Positions 11,133-23,355 of a stretch of DNA of 64,000 nucleotides are shown piece after piece (the first letter of the stretch is position 1; each line of letters starts with the position of its first letter). The DNA lies in NCBI GenBank assembly GCA_043228905.1, contig JBHGNT010000013.1:744001-808000 (forward strand), read 5' to 3'. The position numbers and the translations under genes are program-made. The DNA is from Azolla caroliniana (taxonomy: Eukaryota > Polypodiophyta). Below the pieces are notes generated by a model. It was not told the DNA's origin. It saw only the letters and a list, made by a program, of their open reading frames with translations, and made no database searches.

Positions 11133-11934
11133 GAGGGTCCAAACCTCAATGGCCTCGAGGAAGTCGAAGATGAACACAAGCAAAGTTCAAGAGACCAAAC
11201 ATGATTATCACCTCATCATTCTTCAAATATCTTGGAGGATGAGTAATTTTGAAGGGTAAGTATGTATGAAAACTCAAATGGTAAGGCTATATGCTCGGAA
11301 GAAAGAAGCATAGAGTTCAATTTCCCTTTGGCATAAAGAAACCTATTTATTATTACATATTTTATGGGAAAAGGGTAAGTGAGCATTAAATGAAACTGGA
11401 GATGCTTCTCTCCCTATAAAAAGAGGAGAGGGCTCATTTTGGGTGTTTGGAGGTCTATTTTCAAACTTTAGGTATTTGACTTCTTCTTCTTGTTTCCTAA
11501 TTGGAGTTTTAGTAGGAGCGATTGAGTCCACGAGAGTGGAGTAGGTCCACCTCTCCTTCGACTTCTTCTTGTTCATCTCCTCTTGTTTTCGATTGCCACC
11601 AAGCCATCATAACGTGCGGCCATGTTCAAGGGAAGGAGCAAAATTTGGCTACAATGGTGCTCAAACAATTAAACATGGGAATAGAGCTAATCTCACTTGA
11701 TAATATGAGGAATCAAGAACAAGGCCAAACACAAGTTTAACAAGAAAATCTGCTTTTTTCAAAACTATTGTTTAAAGTACAAGTACAAAATACTCATAAT
11801 AGGTATTCTTGGAGTTTACAATGGTGGTAACAATGGAACGGGGAATGTAATGGGAGGAAGAAATCCAAGTTTTGATGGTCTTAAGCTCTTGAACAATAGC
11901 GACACCCTTTTGGTTGTTGTAGCTTTTCATACGG
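11133..11934 (+). other. Probable LTR-like 3' region of the decayed Gypsy; no gene
   Basis: Non-coding. A CCTATAAAAAGAGG TATA-like site near 11413-11426 is followed by a pyrimidine-rich stretch, as in a plant LTR, but no clear TG...CA ends or matching LTR are present. The last four bases (ACGG, 11931-11934) are the left target duplication of the next solo LTR. Confidence 0.4.
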
Positions 11935-13066
11935 TGTCACGGAAATCCGCACGCGTGTGTCGGATCAAGCGGAACCACCGGGGTCACGAACCAGGGAGAG
12001 ATGGATACCAGAAGGCTGTTTTCTTTGGGGTCGGTTACTCCAGTTGTGGCCCCAACTGGGATAATTCTGGACGCGAGCCGGAACCAACTGGTCTGGATAG
12101 ATCCGAATGTGACCGGATGGATCCGGATGTGTTCCAGAAGCAACCAAATTGAAGCTATATAGGGAGAGCACATGCACGCACACCAGCTCTTGCACCCGCT
12201 TATGTACAAAAAAGGGAAGAGAAAAAATCACGCGACCTAACCTCCGTATCGGTATATACAAGACGACCAGTCTCCGAACTGAAAAGAGGAGACACATCGC
12301 GACACAAAACGACTCGGCACACACACACATCACAAGCGCATCCGGACAGGATGAAAACCCAAAGACACCGACACAGACATATGCACACCAAAGTTTCTCA
12401 TATATATTTACAAGGGACACAAGTTACAACGCCAGTTTCGAGCCGGTCCAATACCGAATAGATACAGCGGCCATCCACAGGCAAGGTCTAGTCAGGGAGC
12501 ATTCGGGCTCGCCTACGTGGGTTGAAGCCTAGCGCTAAGAGCGGGCTTTCTTACCGAAGCACAACGGTTGTCTGCCGTCGAGCCGCTAGTCGGGGAGCAC
12601 TCGGGCTCGCCTACGCGAATGGGGTCTTGCACAGGAGACAGAGTTACGAACGAAAACCCTCAGAGAATACGATCCCTCAACCAAACTAAACCCAAAGTGG
12701 GGAACTAACAAAAACTCAAAACCCACCAAAGACTGGGAACCCTAAACCTCCACTCCAGAAGAAAAACCCAACCCACATGATGGGGAAGAAGAAGACCTAA
12801 ATGAAACCCTAAAATAAAGTAAGAAGAAGAGAAAACTACCATTCCTCAGATCTAATGATATACCCTCCCAACTCAAAATGGACAACCCCTTCATAAGAGA
12901 CCCCTCCCTCCTTTTATAGTTCAAGGAGGGAAGGATGTTACAATGCGGGATAAATATCTCCTATTATTTTATATACATTTCCTAATGTACATGTGCACAT
13001 GTTGCACATCGACGACTTTGCCCATTCCATCCGGTTTTCTCACTATGGCCGGAAATGTTCGCGACA
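11935..13066 (+). repeat. Solo LTR, family S, 1,132 bp, with target-site duplication
   Basis: Starts TGTCACGGAAATCC and ends ATGTTCGCGACA. ACGG flanks it on both sides (11931-11934 and 13067-13070). It is the longest of three family members; the copy at 2689-3355 is 465 bp shorter but keeps both ends. CGGGGAGCACTCGGGCTCGCC modules recur within it (from about 12494 and 12593) and also in the copy at 1-656. No coding region adjoins it. Confidence 0.85.
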
Positions 13067-13070
13067 ACGG

Positions 13071-13583
13071 TCTTTTGATTTGCCTCTTTTCTTTGCCTTG
13101 TGTTCATGTTGTTGCCAACTCTCCAAGCAAGAAGAAACTTTTAAACTTCTCACATCCGACCATTACCTAAATAGAAGATGATAAAGGAGAAGTTAAAGTT
13201 AAAATAATTGCTAAAATAATTTAATCATTTACTTTATTAAAGTTAAAATTACTCTTATCAAAAGATTGTTAACTTTATATCTATATTTTATTTATTATTG
13301 CCATTATCATTATTATTTATATCTATATTTTATTTATTATTGCTATTATTATTATTTCATAATTATATTTTTTTTACCATTTTAAATCTATTTTTTTAAT
13401 GTTTTTTTTATTTTATTGTTTTATTTATTTATTTATTTTTCTTTTCCTATTTTATTTTACATTAATTTTTTTCAACAACGGAAGCAAAGGTGTGAGCAAT
13501 GGTGGCAACATAACGATGGTAGGAGAAGCAGAGTCAAATGTTCAGCATTAGAGTCGATTGTTGAGAGGGGGAGAAAAGCACCA
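13071..13583. repeat. AT-rich low-complexity tract, no gene
   Basis: After about 130 bases of ordinary sequence, 13211-13470 is almost purely A/T with TTATTATT and TTTATTTATTT runs. It is followed by GGTAGGAGAAGCAGAGTCAA (from about 13519), which resembles the sequence after a similar AT-rich tract at 61050-61560. The two may be copies of one repeat family. Confidence 0.5.
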
Positions 13584-13890
13584 AAGGTAATTTAGAAATA
13601 TTAGATAAGTTTTTATATAAATATATTTGTGTCTTCGAGGGGGCACGAAAGGTCATTTAAGAAAAGTTACATAAGTTTTTAAATAATTATATTTGTGTCT
13701 TCAAGGGGGCACAAAAGGTAATTAGAAAAATTAGATAAATTTTTATATAATTATATTTGTGGGCTAGGGGCACAAACGGAAACAAAAGAAAAGTTAGATA
13801 AGTTTTTATAGTTTTATAATTGTGACCTCATGAAGGAGGGGGGCGAAAGGTAATTAAACAAAGCTAGATAAATGTTTATAACTTTGCTCT
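13584..13890. repeat. Degenerate tandem repeat, unit about 65-75 bp
   Basis: About four to five diverged copies share the order AGGTAATT...AGAAA-TTAGATAAGTTTTTATA...ATATTTGTG, then a GGGGGCAC-AAAGGT linker. Sequence from 13891 to 14198 is ordinary non-coding DNA. Confidence 0.65.
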
Positions 13891-14198
13891 ATCCACACGC
13901 ATCATTTGGTGGACATGATGTTGGTTTCGACCGGTATAGCAAGTTTGACTGCCGTCATTTGAAAGCTTTACATCAGGACACTACATTGCGCTCGGAAATC
14001 GGAATTAAAATCTGACAAATCCTTCACGGTCCTCATGACGAAACCTTTGTAATGACATGACAAGTTTCCAACAAGGTTGATTGGTGATTCATTTTCCACC
14101 GATTTCACAAAAATTCACAAAACTTCATCTCCCAACCCGTTCCTTGTTTAATCTTGATTAGTTTAAACTCAAATTTGCACAAAATAATTGAAATATAG

Positions 14199-14667
14199 TG
14201 TTAATAATTAGGTAATTAACTAGGGTTAATTAAGGTCAAATTATGTGAGTATTGATCAAGCAGCGGAAGATTATGTGATTTTTGTGTGTATGTATGTGAG
14301 AGGAAGTGAGAGAGGAAGATACACTTATGAACAATAATATAAATGGGGGATGATTAACAAGAGTGTAGCTAAAGACCTTTCTCTATATTAATAAGCATCA
14401 AGTTACAAAAATACCCACAATGAGGTATATATACAACTCATGTGCAAGGGTGCACATGTGTGAGTAGAATATAGGTACAAGGATGTAAGTCCTATATTAA
14501 ATATACTTGGTAGTGGAGGATCTGCAATGTATCCCTACTTACGTACAAGTACAAGATCCTATTTGAGGATTTAAAAGGTCAACACACTAACTAGATTCTA
14601 TCTAGGTAACTACTAAGTTACGTGGTTAACTAAATGGCTAAACTTAGTTGAGCTTGATATCTCAACA
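14199..14667 (-). repeat. Copia V 3' LTR
   Basis: On the minus strand it starts TGTTGAGATATCAAGC and ends CTAATTATTAACA. A TATATATA promoter element lies near 14426-14433. It is adjoined by the polypurine tract complement TGCCCCCTCAAGCTC (14668-14682). Confidence 0.9.
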
Positions 14668-14792
14668 TGCCCCCTCAAGCTCAAGTATGAGGCGCCTGAC
14701 GTCCTTGTTGGGCTTTCGGCTTCATCCACTTTCGTCAGGCTCTCGGCTTTCTTCGGCCTTTCCACAGCAGTTTCAGTTCCTCCCCCTCAAGC
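14668..14792 (-). other. Two polypurine tracts of Copia V
   Basis: On the minus strand GAGCTTGAGGGGGCA abuts the LTR. A second tract, GCTTGAGGGGGAGG, lies about 110 bases upstream at 14779-14792. The outer one is placed to prime plus-strand synthesis; the inner one may be a relic of the rearrangement that removed RT. Confidence 0.7.
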
Positions 14793-17531
14793 TTGTGATG
14801 AAGGCTTGTAGTGTTAGAGGGTTGAAGGCCGAGTGCTTCCATCCGTCGTGGTTCATGAGCCGCTTCTGTAGAGCTTTCGAGCTCTTGTTCAGCCGCTACA
14901 TTCATCGTGAAGGCAAAATGATAGGCCATATACTCGTTATACCCAAACCGAGTGACCACGTTCTTCTCTCGTGATGAGCGAAGAAGTTTTTCGCTTGCCA
15001 ATGTGAGCGCCTTCTTTACTTCGGGTGTCTAGTGAGGGAGCTGACACAGCCAAATCACTATCATCGGGGTGGTCGACCTTATATTCGGGCATCTTACCTT
15101 TTCCTTTGTCCAATTTCAAACTAAGTTGGTCGCGATATGTTGTGGTTGTGTGAAGGCTCATGTGGTCCACTGAGCTCGGTAGAGCTTGGACTGTTGTTTG
15201 GTAAGGAATTGGTCGAATATCATCATCCGAGTTGACATCCAACTCTTCCTCGATCGGCTCAGATGGAGCCGAATCGGGCTCATACCATGATGTTGATTCA
15301 TCGGAAACTATGTCTTGACTTACCCGAATAGCTCGGGTCGAGGAATTAAAGCACTTGTATCCCTTTTCCTCGAATGAGTATCCTACGAGGATACATTTCT
15401 CTGACTTCACGTCGAGCTTCTATTGTTGTTCGTTTGGGATGTGTACATTCGCAATGCTTCCGAACACTTTGAGGTTTGAAAGGATTGGCTTCCTTCCGAC
15501 AAAGAGCTCATATAGAGTTAGCTCATGCACCCCATTAGTCGTGCATCAATTCATGAGATAGACGGTCGTGGATGCCTCTTTGGCCCAATAGAAATTTGGC
15601 ATGTGCTTCTCATGCATAATGGCGCGTGTTGCCTCGAGTATGTGCCGATTCTTCCTTTTGGCGACTCCATTTTGTTGGGGTGTGTGTCGGCATGAGTATT
15701 CTCTCCGAATGCCTTCACCTTGGAGGTAGGAGATGAATTCGTCCAAGAAGTACTCCTTGCCTCCACCCATCGTAGGCATCAAATATGTCGACTGGTTTCT
15801 TTTTCTACTTGGCTCTTGAGCTTTTGAAAGTGGGAGAGCACTTCACTCTTCTTCTTCATTGGGAAGATCCACGTGTAGTGGGAGTAGTCGTCAATGAAGG
15901 TGACCTAGTAACATCATCCGCCGATCGTCGGCATTTGAACCGGTCCCCATACATCCGAATGTATGACGTCGAGGAGGCCTTTGCTTATGTAGCTCTCCTT
16001 TGGAAAGGGAAGTCGGTGTTGTTTGCCAAGTTGACATGCTTCGCACACTTGGTCGACTCGTTTCGACTCAAAGGCCGGAAGTCCAATGACAACTCCCTTT
16101 GATTGCATCACTCGAAGTCGTTTGAGATTGATGTGGCCGATTCTCTTGAGCCATAACTCGATGCTCGTCTCGGTTTTGAACTTGGCCGATTTTACCTCAT
16201 CCGAATCGAGAATAAACATTCAGCCTTGTTTTCTTCCTCTAGTTATGAGTCGGCCATTCTTTTCTAAGAAGCATCCTTCGTTGTTAAAACGAACTTGCAT
16301 TCCTTGCTCCACGATTTGGCCTACCTAGACCAAATTCTTCGTTATTGTAGGCACGTGCAAGACATTCTTGATGCAATTGTTTTTACCGTTGTTGTCGAAT
16401 GGAACGTTGCCGATGTGGCGAATGGGATGTGTGGTATCATCTCTCATCTCTATGTAGTCAGGTTGATCTGGCGTTCTTATGTCACGAAACCACTCTTGGT
16501 GTAACGTTATATGGTGTGATGCGCCAGAGTCGATGAAAAACACGTCTTCCGAGTTGGAGGTGCTTATGGAGTCGGAGGCTGACATAGAGTTCGCTCTATG
16601 TCTCATTACAAATAGTCCACCATAGTCATCGTATTCAGAGTTGGTGGCGTAGTTTATGAGTTGTCGGCTTGTCGAAGCCAACTCATTTCTTTTCTTTCGG
16701 CACTCCTCTTTGCCGTGGCCGATTTTGCCGCAATAGTTGCAAGTAGTGGGCCTCATTTGCCAACCTTGTCTAGCATGGAAGCTCCCCCTTCTTCCGAAGG
16801 TTCCTCGATGGCTTCCGTCTTGTTGTCGAAGGTTTGAGTTCCCTTTGTGAGATGGGTCAAATCAACCTCTTCTACCGCCACGACCTCGTCCTCGGCCACC
16901 ATCCGAATTCGATAAGAACATTTGTCCTTCCGACATCTTGGTCTTGGTTCGGACGTGGTTCTCTTCAACCAATAACATTGATTGGAGGTCGAAAAATGAA
17001 GGAGGGTTTTCTCTCGCTAAGATAGTCGTCCTTATCGGGTAGAACCGATGTGCATGGCCGCACAAGCATACTTGAACCATCTCGTGTTCGTCGACCTTTA
17101 CATCGATGGATCCAAGTGAGTCGCAAATGCTCTTGATCTTGGCGGTGTAGTCCGACATGAGCATATTTTTTTGTTGTATGTTGTTCAACTCTTGGTGGAG
17201 TTGAAGCTTGCGGGCGGTCATGTTGGCAGTGAAAATTTTCTTTAAGTTCGCCCACTTTTCTTTAGGCGTCTTGGCATCTCAAATGGGTCTCAAATGTGGC
17301 TAAGCATGTGGTAATGGACACATGTTGCAAAGCAATACATTGCCCGACTCGCTCCTTGCTCCCATGCTAGGCTGTTGGCGTTTGTAATGTTGGGTTTGTT
17401 TCGAATGCACCGTTGATGTAGCTCCAATACCCTTGGCCGACTAGGTATTGGTTCATCTTGTACTCCCAAGATGAAAAATTGCTCCAGTCTAGCTTTTCAC
17501 TAGGGAGCGAGCTACCCATTTGTGTGTTCAT
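14735..17531 (-). pseudogene. Copia V gag-protease-integrase polyprotein, RT-deleted
   Basis: Read on the minus strand from ATG at 17531. Gag begins MNTQMGSSLPSEKLDWSNF with SWEYKMNQYLVGQGYW soon after. A CCHC knuckle (CNYCGKIGHGKEEC) lies near 16740-16699, protease FIDSGASHH near 16545-16515, pre-integrase ELWLKRIGHINLKRL near 16150, and integrase HSDVWGP near 15940. HTPQQNGVAKRKNR carries the third integrase region near 15680, but its acidic residue is replaced (expected ER or EK). Then CILVGYSFEEKGYKCFNS and a short piece of the RT N-terminus (YNEYMAYHF near 14930). The frame then runs into 3' non-coding sequence. The rest of RT and all RNase H (over 1 kb) are absent. Several frameshifts and stops lie between gag and integrase. 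Confidence 0.9.
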
Positions 17532-17705
17532 GTTAATGTAGTGTCTTCCTTCTTGGCTTTTCTTCCTATGGTCACGTACACATCCTATGTAGCGACACTA
17601 TGGTAGCGGATAACAAGATTTGTCGTCGGTGTCTCGAACACACAATCACGGTCAACGGGAACTAGAACACCAACGAATGGGCTTAGTGGATGTACTAAAT
17701 CATAT

Positions 17706-17717
17706 GCTCTGATACCA
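17706..17717 (-). other. Primer-binding site of Copia V
   Basis: The minus strand reads TGGTATCAGAGC immediately after the 5' LTR end (AACA), the standard initiator tRNA-Met primer site. Confidence 0.93.
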
Positions 17718-18175
17718 TGTTAATAATCAGGTAATTAACTAGGGTTAATTAAGGTCAAATTATGTGAGTATTGATCAAGCAGCAGAAGATTGTGTGATTT
17801 GTGTGTGTATGTATGTGAGAGGAAGTGAGAGAGGAAGATACACTTATGAACAATAATATAAATGGGGGATGATTAACAAGGGTGTAGCTAAAGACCTTTC
17901 TCTATATTAATAAGCATCAAGTTACAAAAATACCCACAATGAGGTATATATACAACTCATGTGCAAGGGTGCACATGTGTGAGTAGAATATAGGTACAAG
18001 GATGTAAGTCCTATATTAAATATACTTGGTAGTGGAGGATCTGCAATGTATCCCCACTTACGTACAAGTACAAGATCCTATTTGAGGACACACACTAACT
18101 AGATTCTATCTAGGTAACTACTAAGTTACGTGGTTAACTAAATGGCTAAGCTTAGTTGAGCTTGATATCTCAACA
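17718..18175 (-). repeat. Copia V 5' LTR
   Basis: About 98.5% identical to 14199-14667 apart from an 11-bp deletion near 18090. It has the same TGTTGAGATATC start and TTAACA end on the minus strand. Confidence 0.92.
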
Positions 18176-18714
18176 TATATATTATATTAAAAAATTTTAA
18201 CTTATAAGTTCGTTAGGGTGTGCCAATACAATGAGAAAATCTTTCAGCTCCATTACATGGATTAGCAAAGAAGAAAAGGAGATCATGAAAATGTAGATAG
18301 AAGTATAGCTATCAAGGTAAAGAACACAAGTGAAGCTTTAGGGGGAGATCCTCGAGTTCGGGAACAATCCAACGAACGATGACCATGTATCCTTTTGTCA
18401 ATGTTGTTCTTGCACACCCTCTTGATTCGCAACCCTAGCTCTCTTTGGATTTCAATAGTAGCACTTCCGCCTTGTCTACCTTGTCTCTAACTTGCCCCCC
18501 AAACAATGAGCCCTCTCCACTTTTTTATAAGATTCGGGAACCTTTCACACGAATAAAATTAGTGGGTTCTTCTTTAGTTTATCACACACCATGCTTTTTT
18601 ATCACTTGCATGCTCTATTTTTCCCTCTAGCACCTAATGCTAGGCTCTAGCAAAAAAATCTATAATTATAATGTATAAACCATTCCATTCATTTATCCAC
18701 TTACTCTCCTACAA

Positions 18715-18785
18715 TTCAAAGAGGACTCAAACCTCTAACCTTCGACCCAAAGAATAAGCTCCTATTGGTTAAGCTAAACCTTTTT
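18715..18785 (-). repeat. tRNA-derived SINE head (probable)
   Basis: On the minus strand a TAGCTTAACCAATAGG A-box-like segment (rc of 18761-18776) is followed by a GGTTTGAGTCC B box (rc of 18723-18733), with spacing like a tRNA gene. It does not fold as a complete functional tRNA by eye. It is most likely a SINE or other tRNA-derived repeat. Confidence 0.5.
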
Positions 18786-19770
18786 GTTGATTATATACAC
18801 TCGAACTTAATATACCATTCAATCTTTTTTACATTTCTAGTTTAACTTTTTTCTTCCTAGTATGCATTTCCCACATCACGACAACGGTGCTACGAGTATA
18901 TGCATGAGTTAAATCCTCAATTCTACCAATATCAAATAAATTTCAAGAAGTATTCCACATCCATCAAGTAGCATTTATACAAGATGAACTCTACCTACTC
19001 GGCCCTCATCAAAGATCTGGGTTTGTGTTGACTATTGAAAGCTAAATTTGGACACCATCTATGATTCCTTTACTTTGCCATTCATGGACAACACCATGGG
19101 TGCCGTCATCATGCACGCAATGCATATCTTGCTCAACAGTTTCAACATAGACAATCAAATACATGCACCTATTGTTGAAGAAACCTTAAGTCAAATTCAT
19201 TTTGTGAGACGTCACATGTCAAATGTAGCATTTCTCTATTACCTTCAACGTAGTTATGACCATATGCACCAAGTGAGTTTCAAGGTATTAGATTACCAAC
19301 TTCCAAATTTAACAAATGTTGGAATTTGGGCCACATCATACTTTCAGTAAATTATCAAGCAACGTTTATAATGGAAATTTGATTATATATATCTTATTGT
19401 TAGTTTGGTTATGATGAAGCATGAAAGTCATTGGAGGACAAAATATTTGTCAGAAACTCTTAAATACCCTAAAAACTGACATGAACGTGATAAATTGTTC
19501 AAATAATCAAGGCCATTTTGGGGAAATACTAGGAACGTAAGGGAATTTGAGAAAATAAAGAGAAACTCGTCAATATTTCAAAACATCCTATCCCCAAATA
19601 GTTTAGTGAGCTTGGGCATGTGAGCTATTTTATATTCCTGAGTTTTCTGACAACCCATTGTTTTAAAGAAGGTTTAAAAACTAGGATAAAAGATAGATTT
19701 TTCTTTCAGTGGTATTGGTAATTTCCACATTTGCCTTATGGTTCCCATTAGTATAGAGTATCCCCTCGAA

Positions 19771-19968
19771 AATGAACCATTTAAGACAAAAAAACACTGA
19801 CCCCAAAACTAGATAAGAAGAACCAGCTCACAATCCAACCTTAATGAATAAACTATCTTTTTAATAAAAATGAACCATTTAAGACAAAAACATTGGCTCC
19901 AAAACTAGATAAGAAGAACCAGCTAACAAACCAACCTTATAATGAATAAACTATCTTTTTAATAAAAA
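19771..19968. repeat. 98-bp direct tandem repeat, two copies
   Basis: AATGAACCATTTAAGACAAA starts at 19771 and again at 19869. Both units continue through AAACTAGATAAGAAGAACC and end CTATCTTTTTAATAAAAA. Non-coding. Confidence 0.85.
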
Positions 19969-22900
19969 AATGAAAAAAAGGTAATATAAATGAAGATTAA
20001 ATCAGAATATACTAATAGAAATTTGTAGTCAACTCTTCTTACATAAATTAAAACGTGAGGATTTCGGTAAAACCAATGCCATGATCTATATACATGGAGA
20101 ACTCCGAACAAGTTACACGATGGGATGTGTAGATATTGAATCATGTCTCTACTATGTTGCCGGCCCAGCGTGATCGCCCGAATGTTTTGAATGACCATTC
20201 TTGAAATAGACGAAATTTGAATGCGATAAGAGAGTAATGAAATTAATAAAAACTAAAGAAGAAAGCTTCGAGATATACCCGAACAAAGGGAAAACAATAA
20301 TGAAATTGAGAGTGGCTTTTTCGAGGATTGACACGAAATTTTTTTTATAGCATAAATTCTGGAAAGTGTCAAATTTTCACTTTACGGCGTGTTCTTTTTG
20401 GAGGTATGGACAAAAAGACTTATTGTACTTCCATTAATTGGAAAGGCCAGCGTTCTCTCGACAATTATCTAAACTTTTAGCATGTGCCACTATTTCCACA
20501 TTGGCCTCCCCAATCTTGAAAGTCCTTGGTTGATGTGCACACGATTTTTCTTTATTATGTTAAGAATCTAATCTGCTCGGCTGATGTGCTTACTACCAGA
20601 AATGTCTTTTAGGTACTTAAAAGTGAATTGGGAACACAATGTACATTCAAATATTATTATTATTATTAAGATAGAATTTCTGGCTTGCGGAAGGAGCTTG
20701 ACGAGTAAGTATTAGAACATGCCAGTTGTCATGAATGATAACATCTAGCTAGAGATTTAGAATCGACGAAATGCATTCAGAACATGAAAGTTAAATTCGA
20801 GTTGCTTGCAAAACACCATAGTACAATCCGTGATGGAGTGACATGAATGATATTTCCATTATTGCCTCCCCCCTCAAAAGCAAGAAAAAAATAAAAAAGG
20901 TAAAGCGAACGAAATGAAACTTTCATCATCAATTAAAGAGGGGAGGGCCACCAAAATTTTCAAAAACAAGGCCAAATCTTTGAGTAAAACGAAGGTACGA
21001 ACGAGAGAGCGATAAGAGGACAATAAAGGGAAGACAAGATTCATCATGTTAGTGTCACCACTTTTTATCCGACTAATGGCATAGCCTCTGTTTTCATGGG
21101 AATATATGTAGCTCTTGTCTATCCAACAAAGCCATTGTGTGTATTTTGATCTAAACTAGTAGAACATTGAGGACCATATCCATGCTTTATTTCTTTACAT
21201 GTGTTCCTATTTACTACTAGCTATCCCTGGAATTTGTAGTTGTTTTTGACTTTTCACTTGACCAATTAAACACCCTTCCACTCACCCAATACCACATCAC
21301 CCACTAGCAACATTGAGAATATTCTCGCAACAAAGCAATTGGTTGTATTATCATACAAATAAATAAAGTGTCTCATGGATACGGAGGGTTAGAGTCGCTT
21401 TTCATGGCAAAATACTCATTCATGCTCATTTCTTTAAGCCAAAGAATGTTGTCAAGTTCAAGCCTCTAATCCTGTGCACAATAAAAACTCTAAACATGTT
21501 CGTCACACACAAACACACAAAGGAAAGAGGTCTAGGTCGATTACAAGAAATAATGTGCATGCTTAAATGCGATGTAATTGGTTTCGATAGTTGCATATTC
21601 TATCTCAATCGAGACTCGAGAACTAAATGTAATTGGTATATCTCAACTGTTTTCTTTCTTGAAAGTAGATTATGTGCAGAGCATGCATGTGTGGCAATAA
21701 TATTCTACATAATTCAACTCTAGCAAATAAATATTAGGACCCTTTATACGAGTTCTTCTACAAGTTAATAATGAAGTATGCATATGTATAAGAAGACAAA
21801 CCAATGTATTGATATGTCAATTTCTAGGTAATGGGTTTGCATTGAAACTTTAAAAAATACGAGGGAGAGTTGAATAACATCGTTTCAGCTCCATAATTTG
21901 TTTCGAGGTTTAGTCTAGAATATTCTGCAAAGCAGCATTTTCTCTTAATGGGCCAAACCAAAAGGACTATCGTTTACTTTTTTCACTTCCAAAAGACGTT
22001 CTCAACTAATCCAAAGACCATAACCGCTACCATCGAAAAATTAATAAGCCCCAAGCGCAAGTACCTCTTGCTACCAACACTTCATGGGTAAAATACTACG
22101 TTCAAAGGTAATTGTATGTGTTAAGGTTTAGCTAAGCTAGAACAAGTTATTTATAGATATAATTTGAGGGCCATGCATAGATACACATACATGCTACACA
22201 AATGTTTGACATGTCACTATGGTTGTATCTGTTCATGCAATACATGAATACATGCATGTCTGCATACATACATATATGCATAGGATTGATAGTATATGTG
22301 TAATATGCTAGTGCATGAATATATTGATGTGGGTGATTGTGTATTATGCATGTGCTTATGTGTGCATGGTAAAATGCAAGTACCAAGGTGGGGGGTACAT
22401 ATATCACTGACATCCTATATCATGGAAGTTTACATAGCCAGTTTGCTAGTAAAAGGAAAAAAAGAGAATCCATATCTTTTCCATCCCATCATGATTAAGA
22501 AATCCAATGTCAATTGCTTGTTTGTATGATTGAGATGCCTGTGTCAATCAACTGTTTGGCAACCGCAAGGTCATTAGTTCGATACACCGATATGGGGGAA
22601 TGTAGTTTTAGGAGATTGTGATATTATGGAAGTGGTTTGATTTGAACCCATATATAACCTTTTGGTGTGTTAATAGCTTAATAAAAGCCTAAACCCACTT
22701 GGATAGATTGGCTCCATCATGAACAAAAAACATTTAATTATTTTTGAGAAACACAACAAAATACATTGTTAAAATCAAAAATAAAAACATGTTCACATTA
22801 TTTTCACCTGCAGCAGTTCTTTTGAGGAGGAAATGCAGGTCTTCCTTCCACAAGAAAAAAGCTTTATTTATGAAGATGGGCCTTGATATGGAAAATATTG

Positions 22901-23355
22901 AAACCGTGGGTGTGGTTTCTCTTAGGTTTTCGCTTTTCCGACATCAAGCTAAAACCATACAAGAAGAACCAGCCAAGTAAAACAGTTCCACTCCTCTCAT
23001 AAGCATATAACTTATTGATGGCGAGTCGAGAGGGCCATACACAACAGCAAGGCTTCTTTCTCTCAAGGGGGTAAAAAAAAAAGGGGAAAAGAGATAAAGA
23101 AAGAAAACCCTAAGGTTTTTTTCATGGAGTCCATAAAAGGCTCATACATATACCAAGGACAAAGGAGATGATAATATTCATAGTAAGAAAAACCATAGAC
23201 TAAAGCATAAGCCTTACAATCCTAAAAAACACCCAACAAAAAAAAAGAACCACGAAAGGGAGCTAAGATTGACACGAGAGACGCATTGCGCTATCTTGTT
23301 TGGACGGAAGGGAGCTACCTCTTTAAACATAAGAAAAGAGATACGAATGGTTGGG

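Larger units (their letters stand above)
14199..18175 (-). mobile_element. Copia retrotransposon lacking RT core and RNase H ('Copia V')
   Basis: A reverse-oriented LTR element of 3,977 bp. LTRs are 14199-14667 (469 bp, 3' LTR) and 17718-18175 (458 bp, 5' LTR). They differ by about seven substitutions plus one 11-bp deletion (about 1.5%). The tRNA-Met primer site directly abuts the 5' LTR and a polypurine tract abuts the 3' LTR. Flanking pentamers are TATAG (14194-14198) and TATAT (18176-18180), a target duplication with one change. The polyprotein holds gag, CCHC, protease and integrase, but stops at the very start of RT. Recent insertion combined with missing RT suggests mobilisation in trans, unless the deletion came after insertion. 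Confidence 0.93.
18176..23213. other. Intergenic DNA, no gene recognised
   Basis: Five kilobases with only short chance frames, rich in AT and small repeats. Supported contents are the tRNA-like module at 18715-18785 and the 98-bp tandem pair at 19771-19968. A possible second tRNA-like remnant lies near 22541-22590 (AGTTCGATACA B-box-like). Confidence 0.5.

Noticed and set aside
18715-18785. Functional tRNA gene
   Set aside because: A and B boxes are present, but no complete cloverleaf with an acceptor stem could be drawn by eye. The same applies to the LTR modules; they are called tRNA-like only.
19048-19350. 100-codon plus-strand frame
   Set aside because: No recognised domain, no flanking gene structure, in AT-rich intergenic DNA; likely chance.
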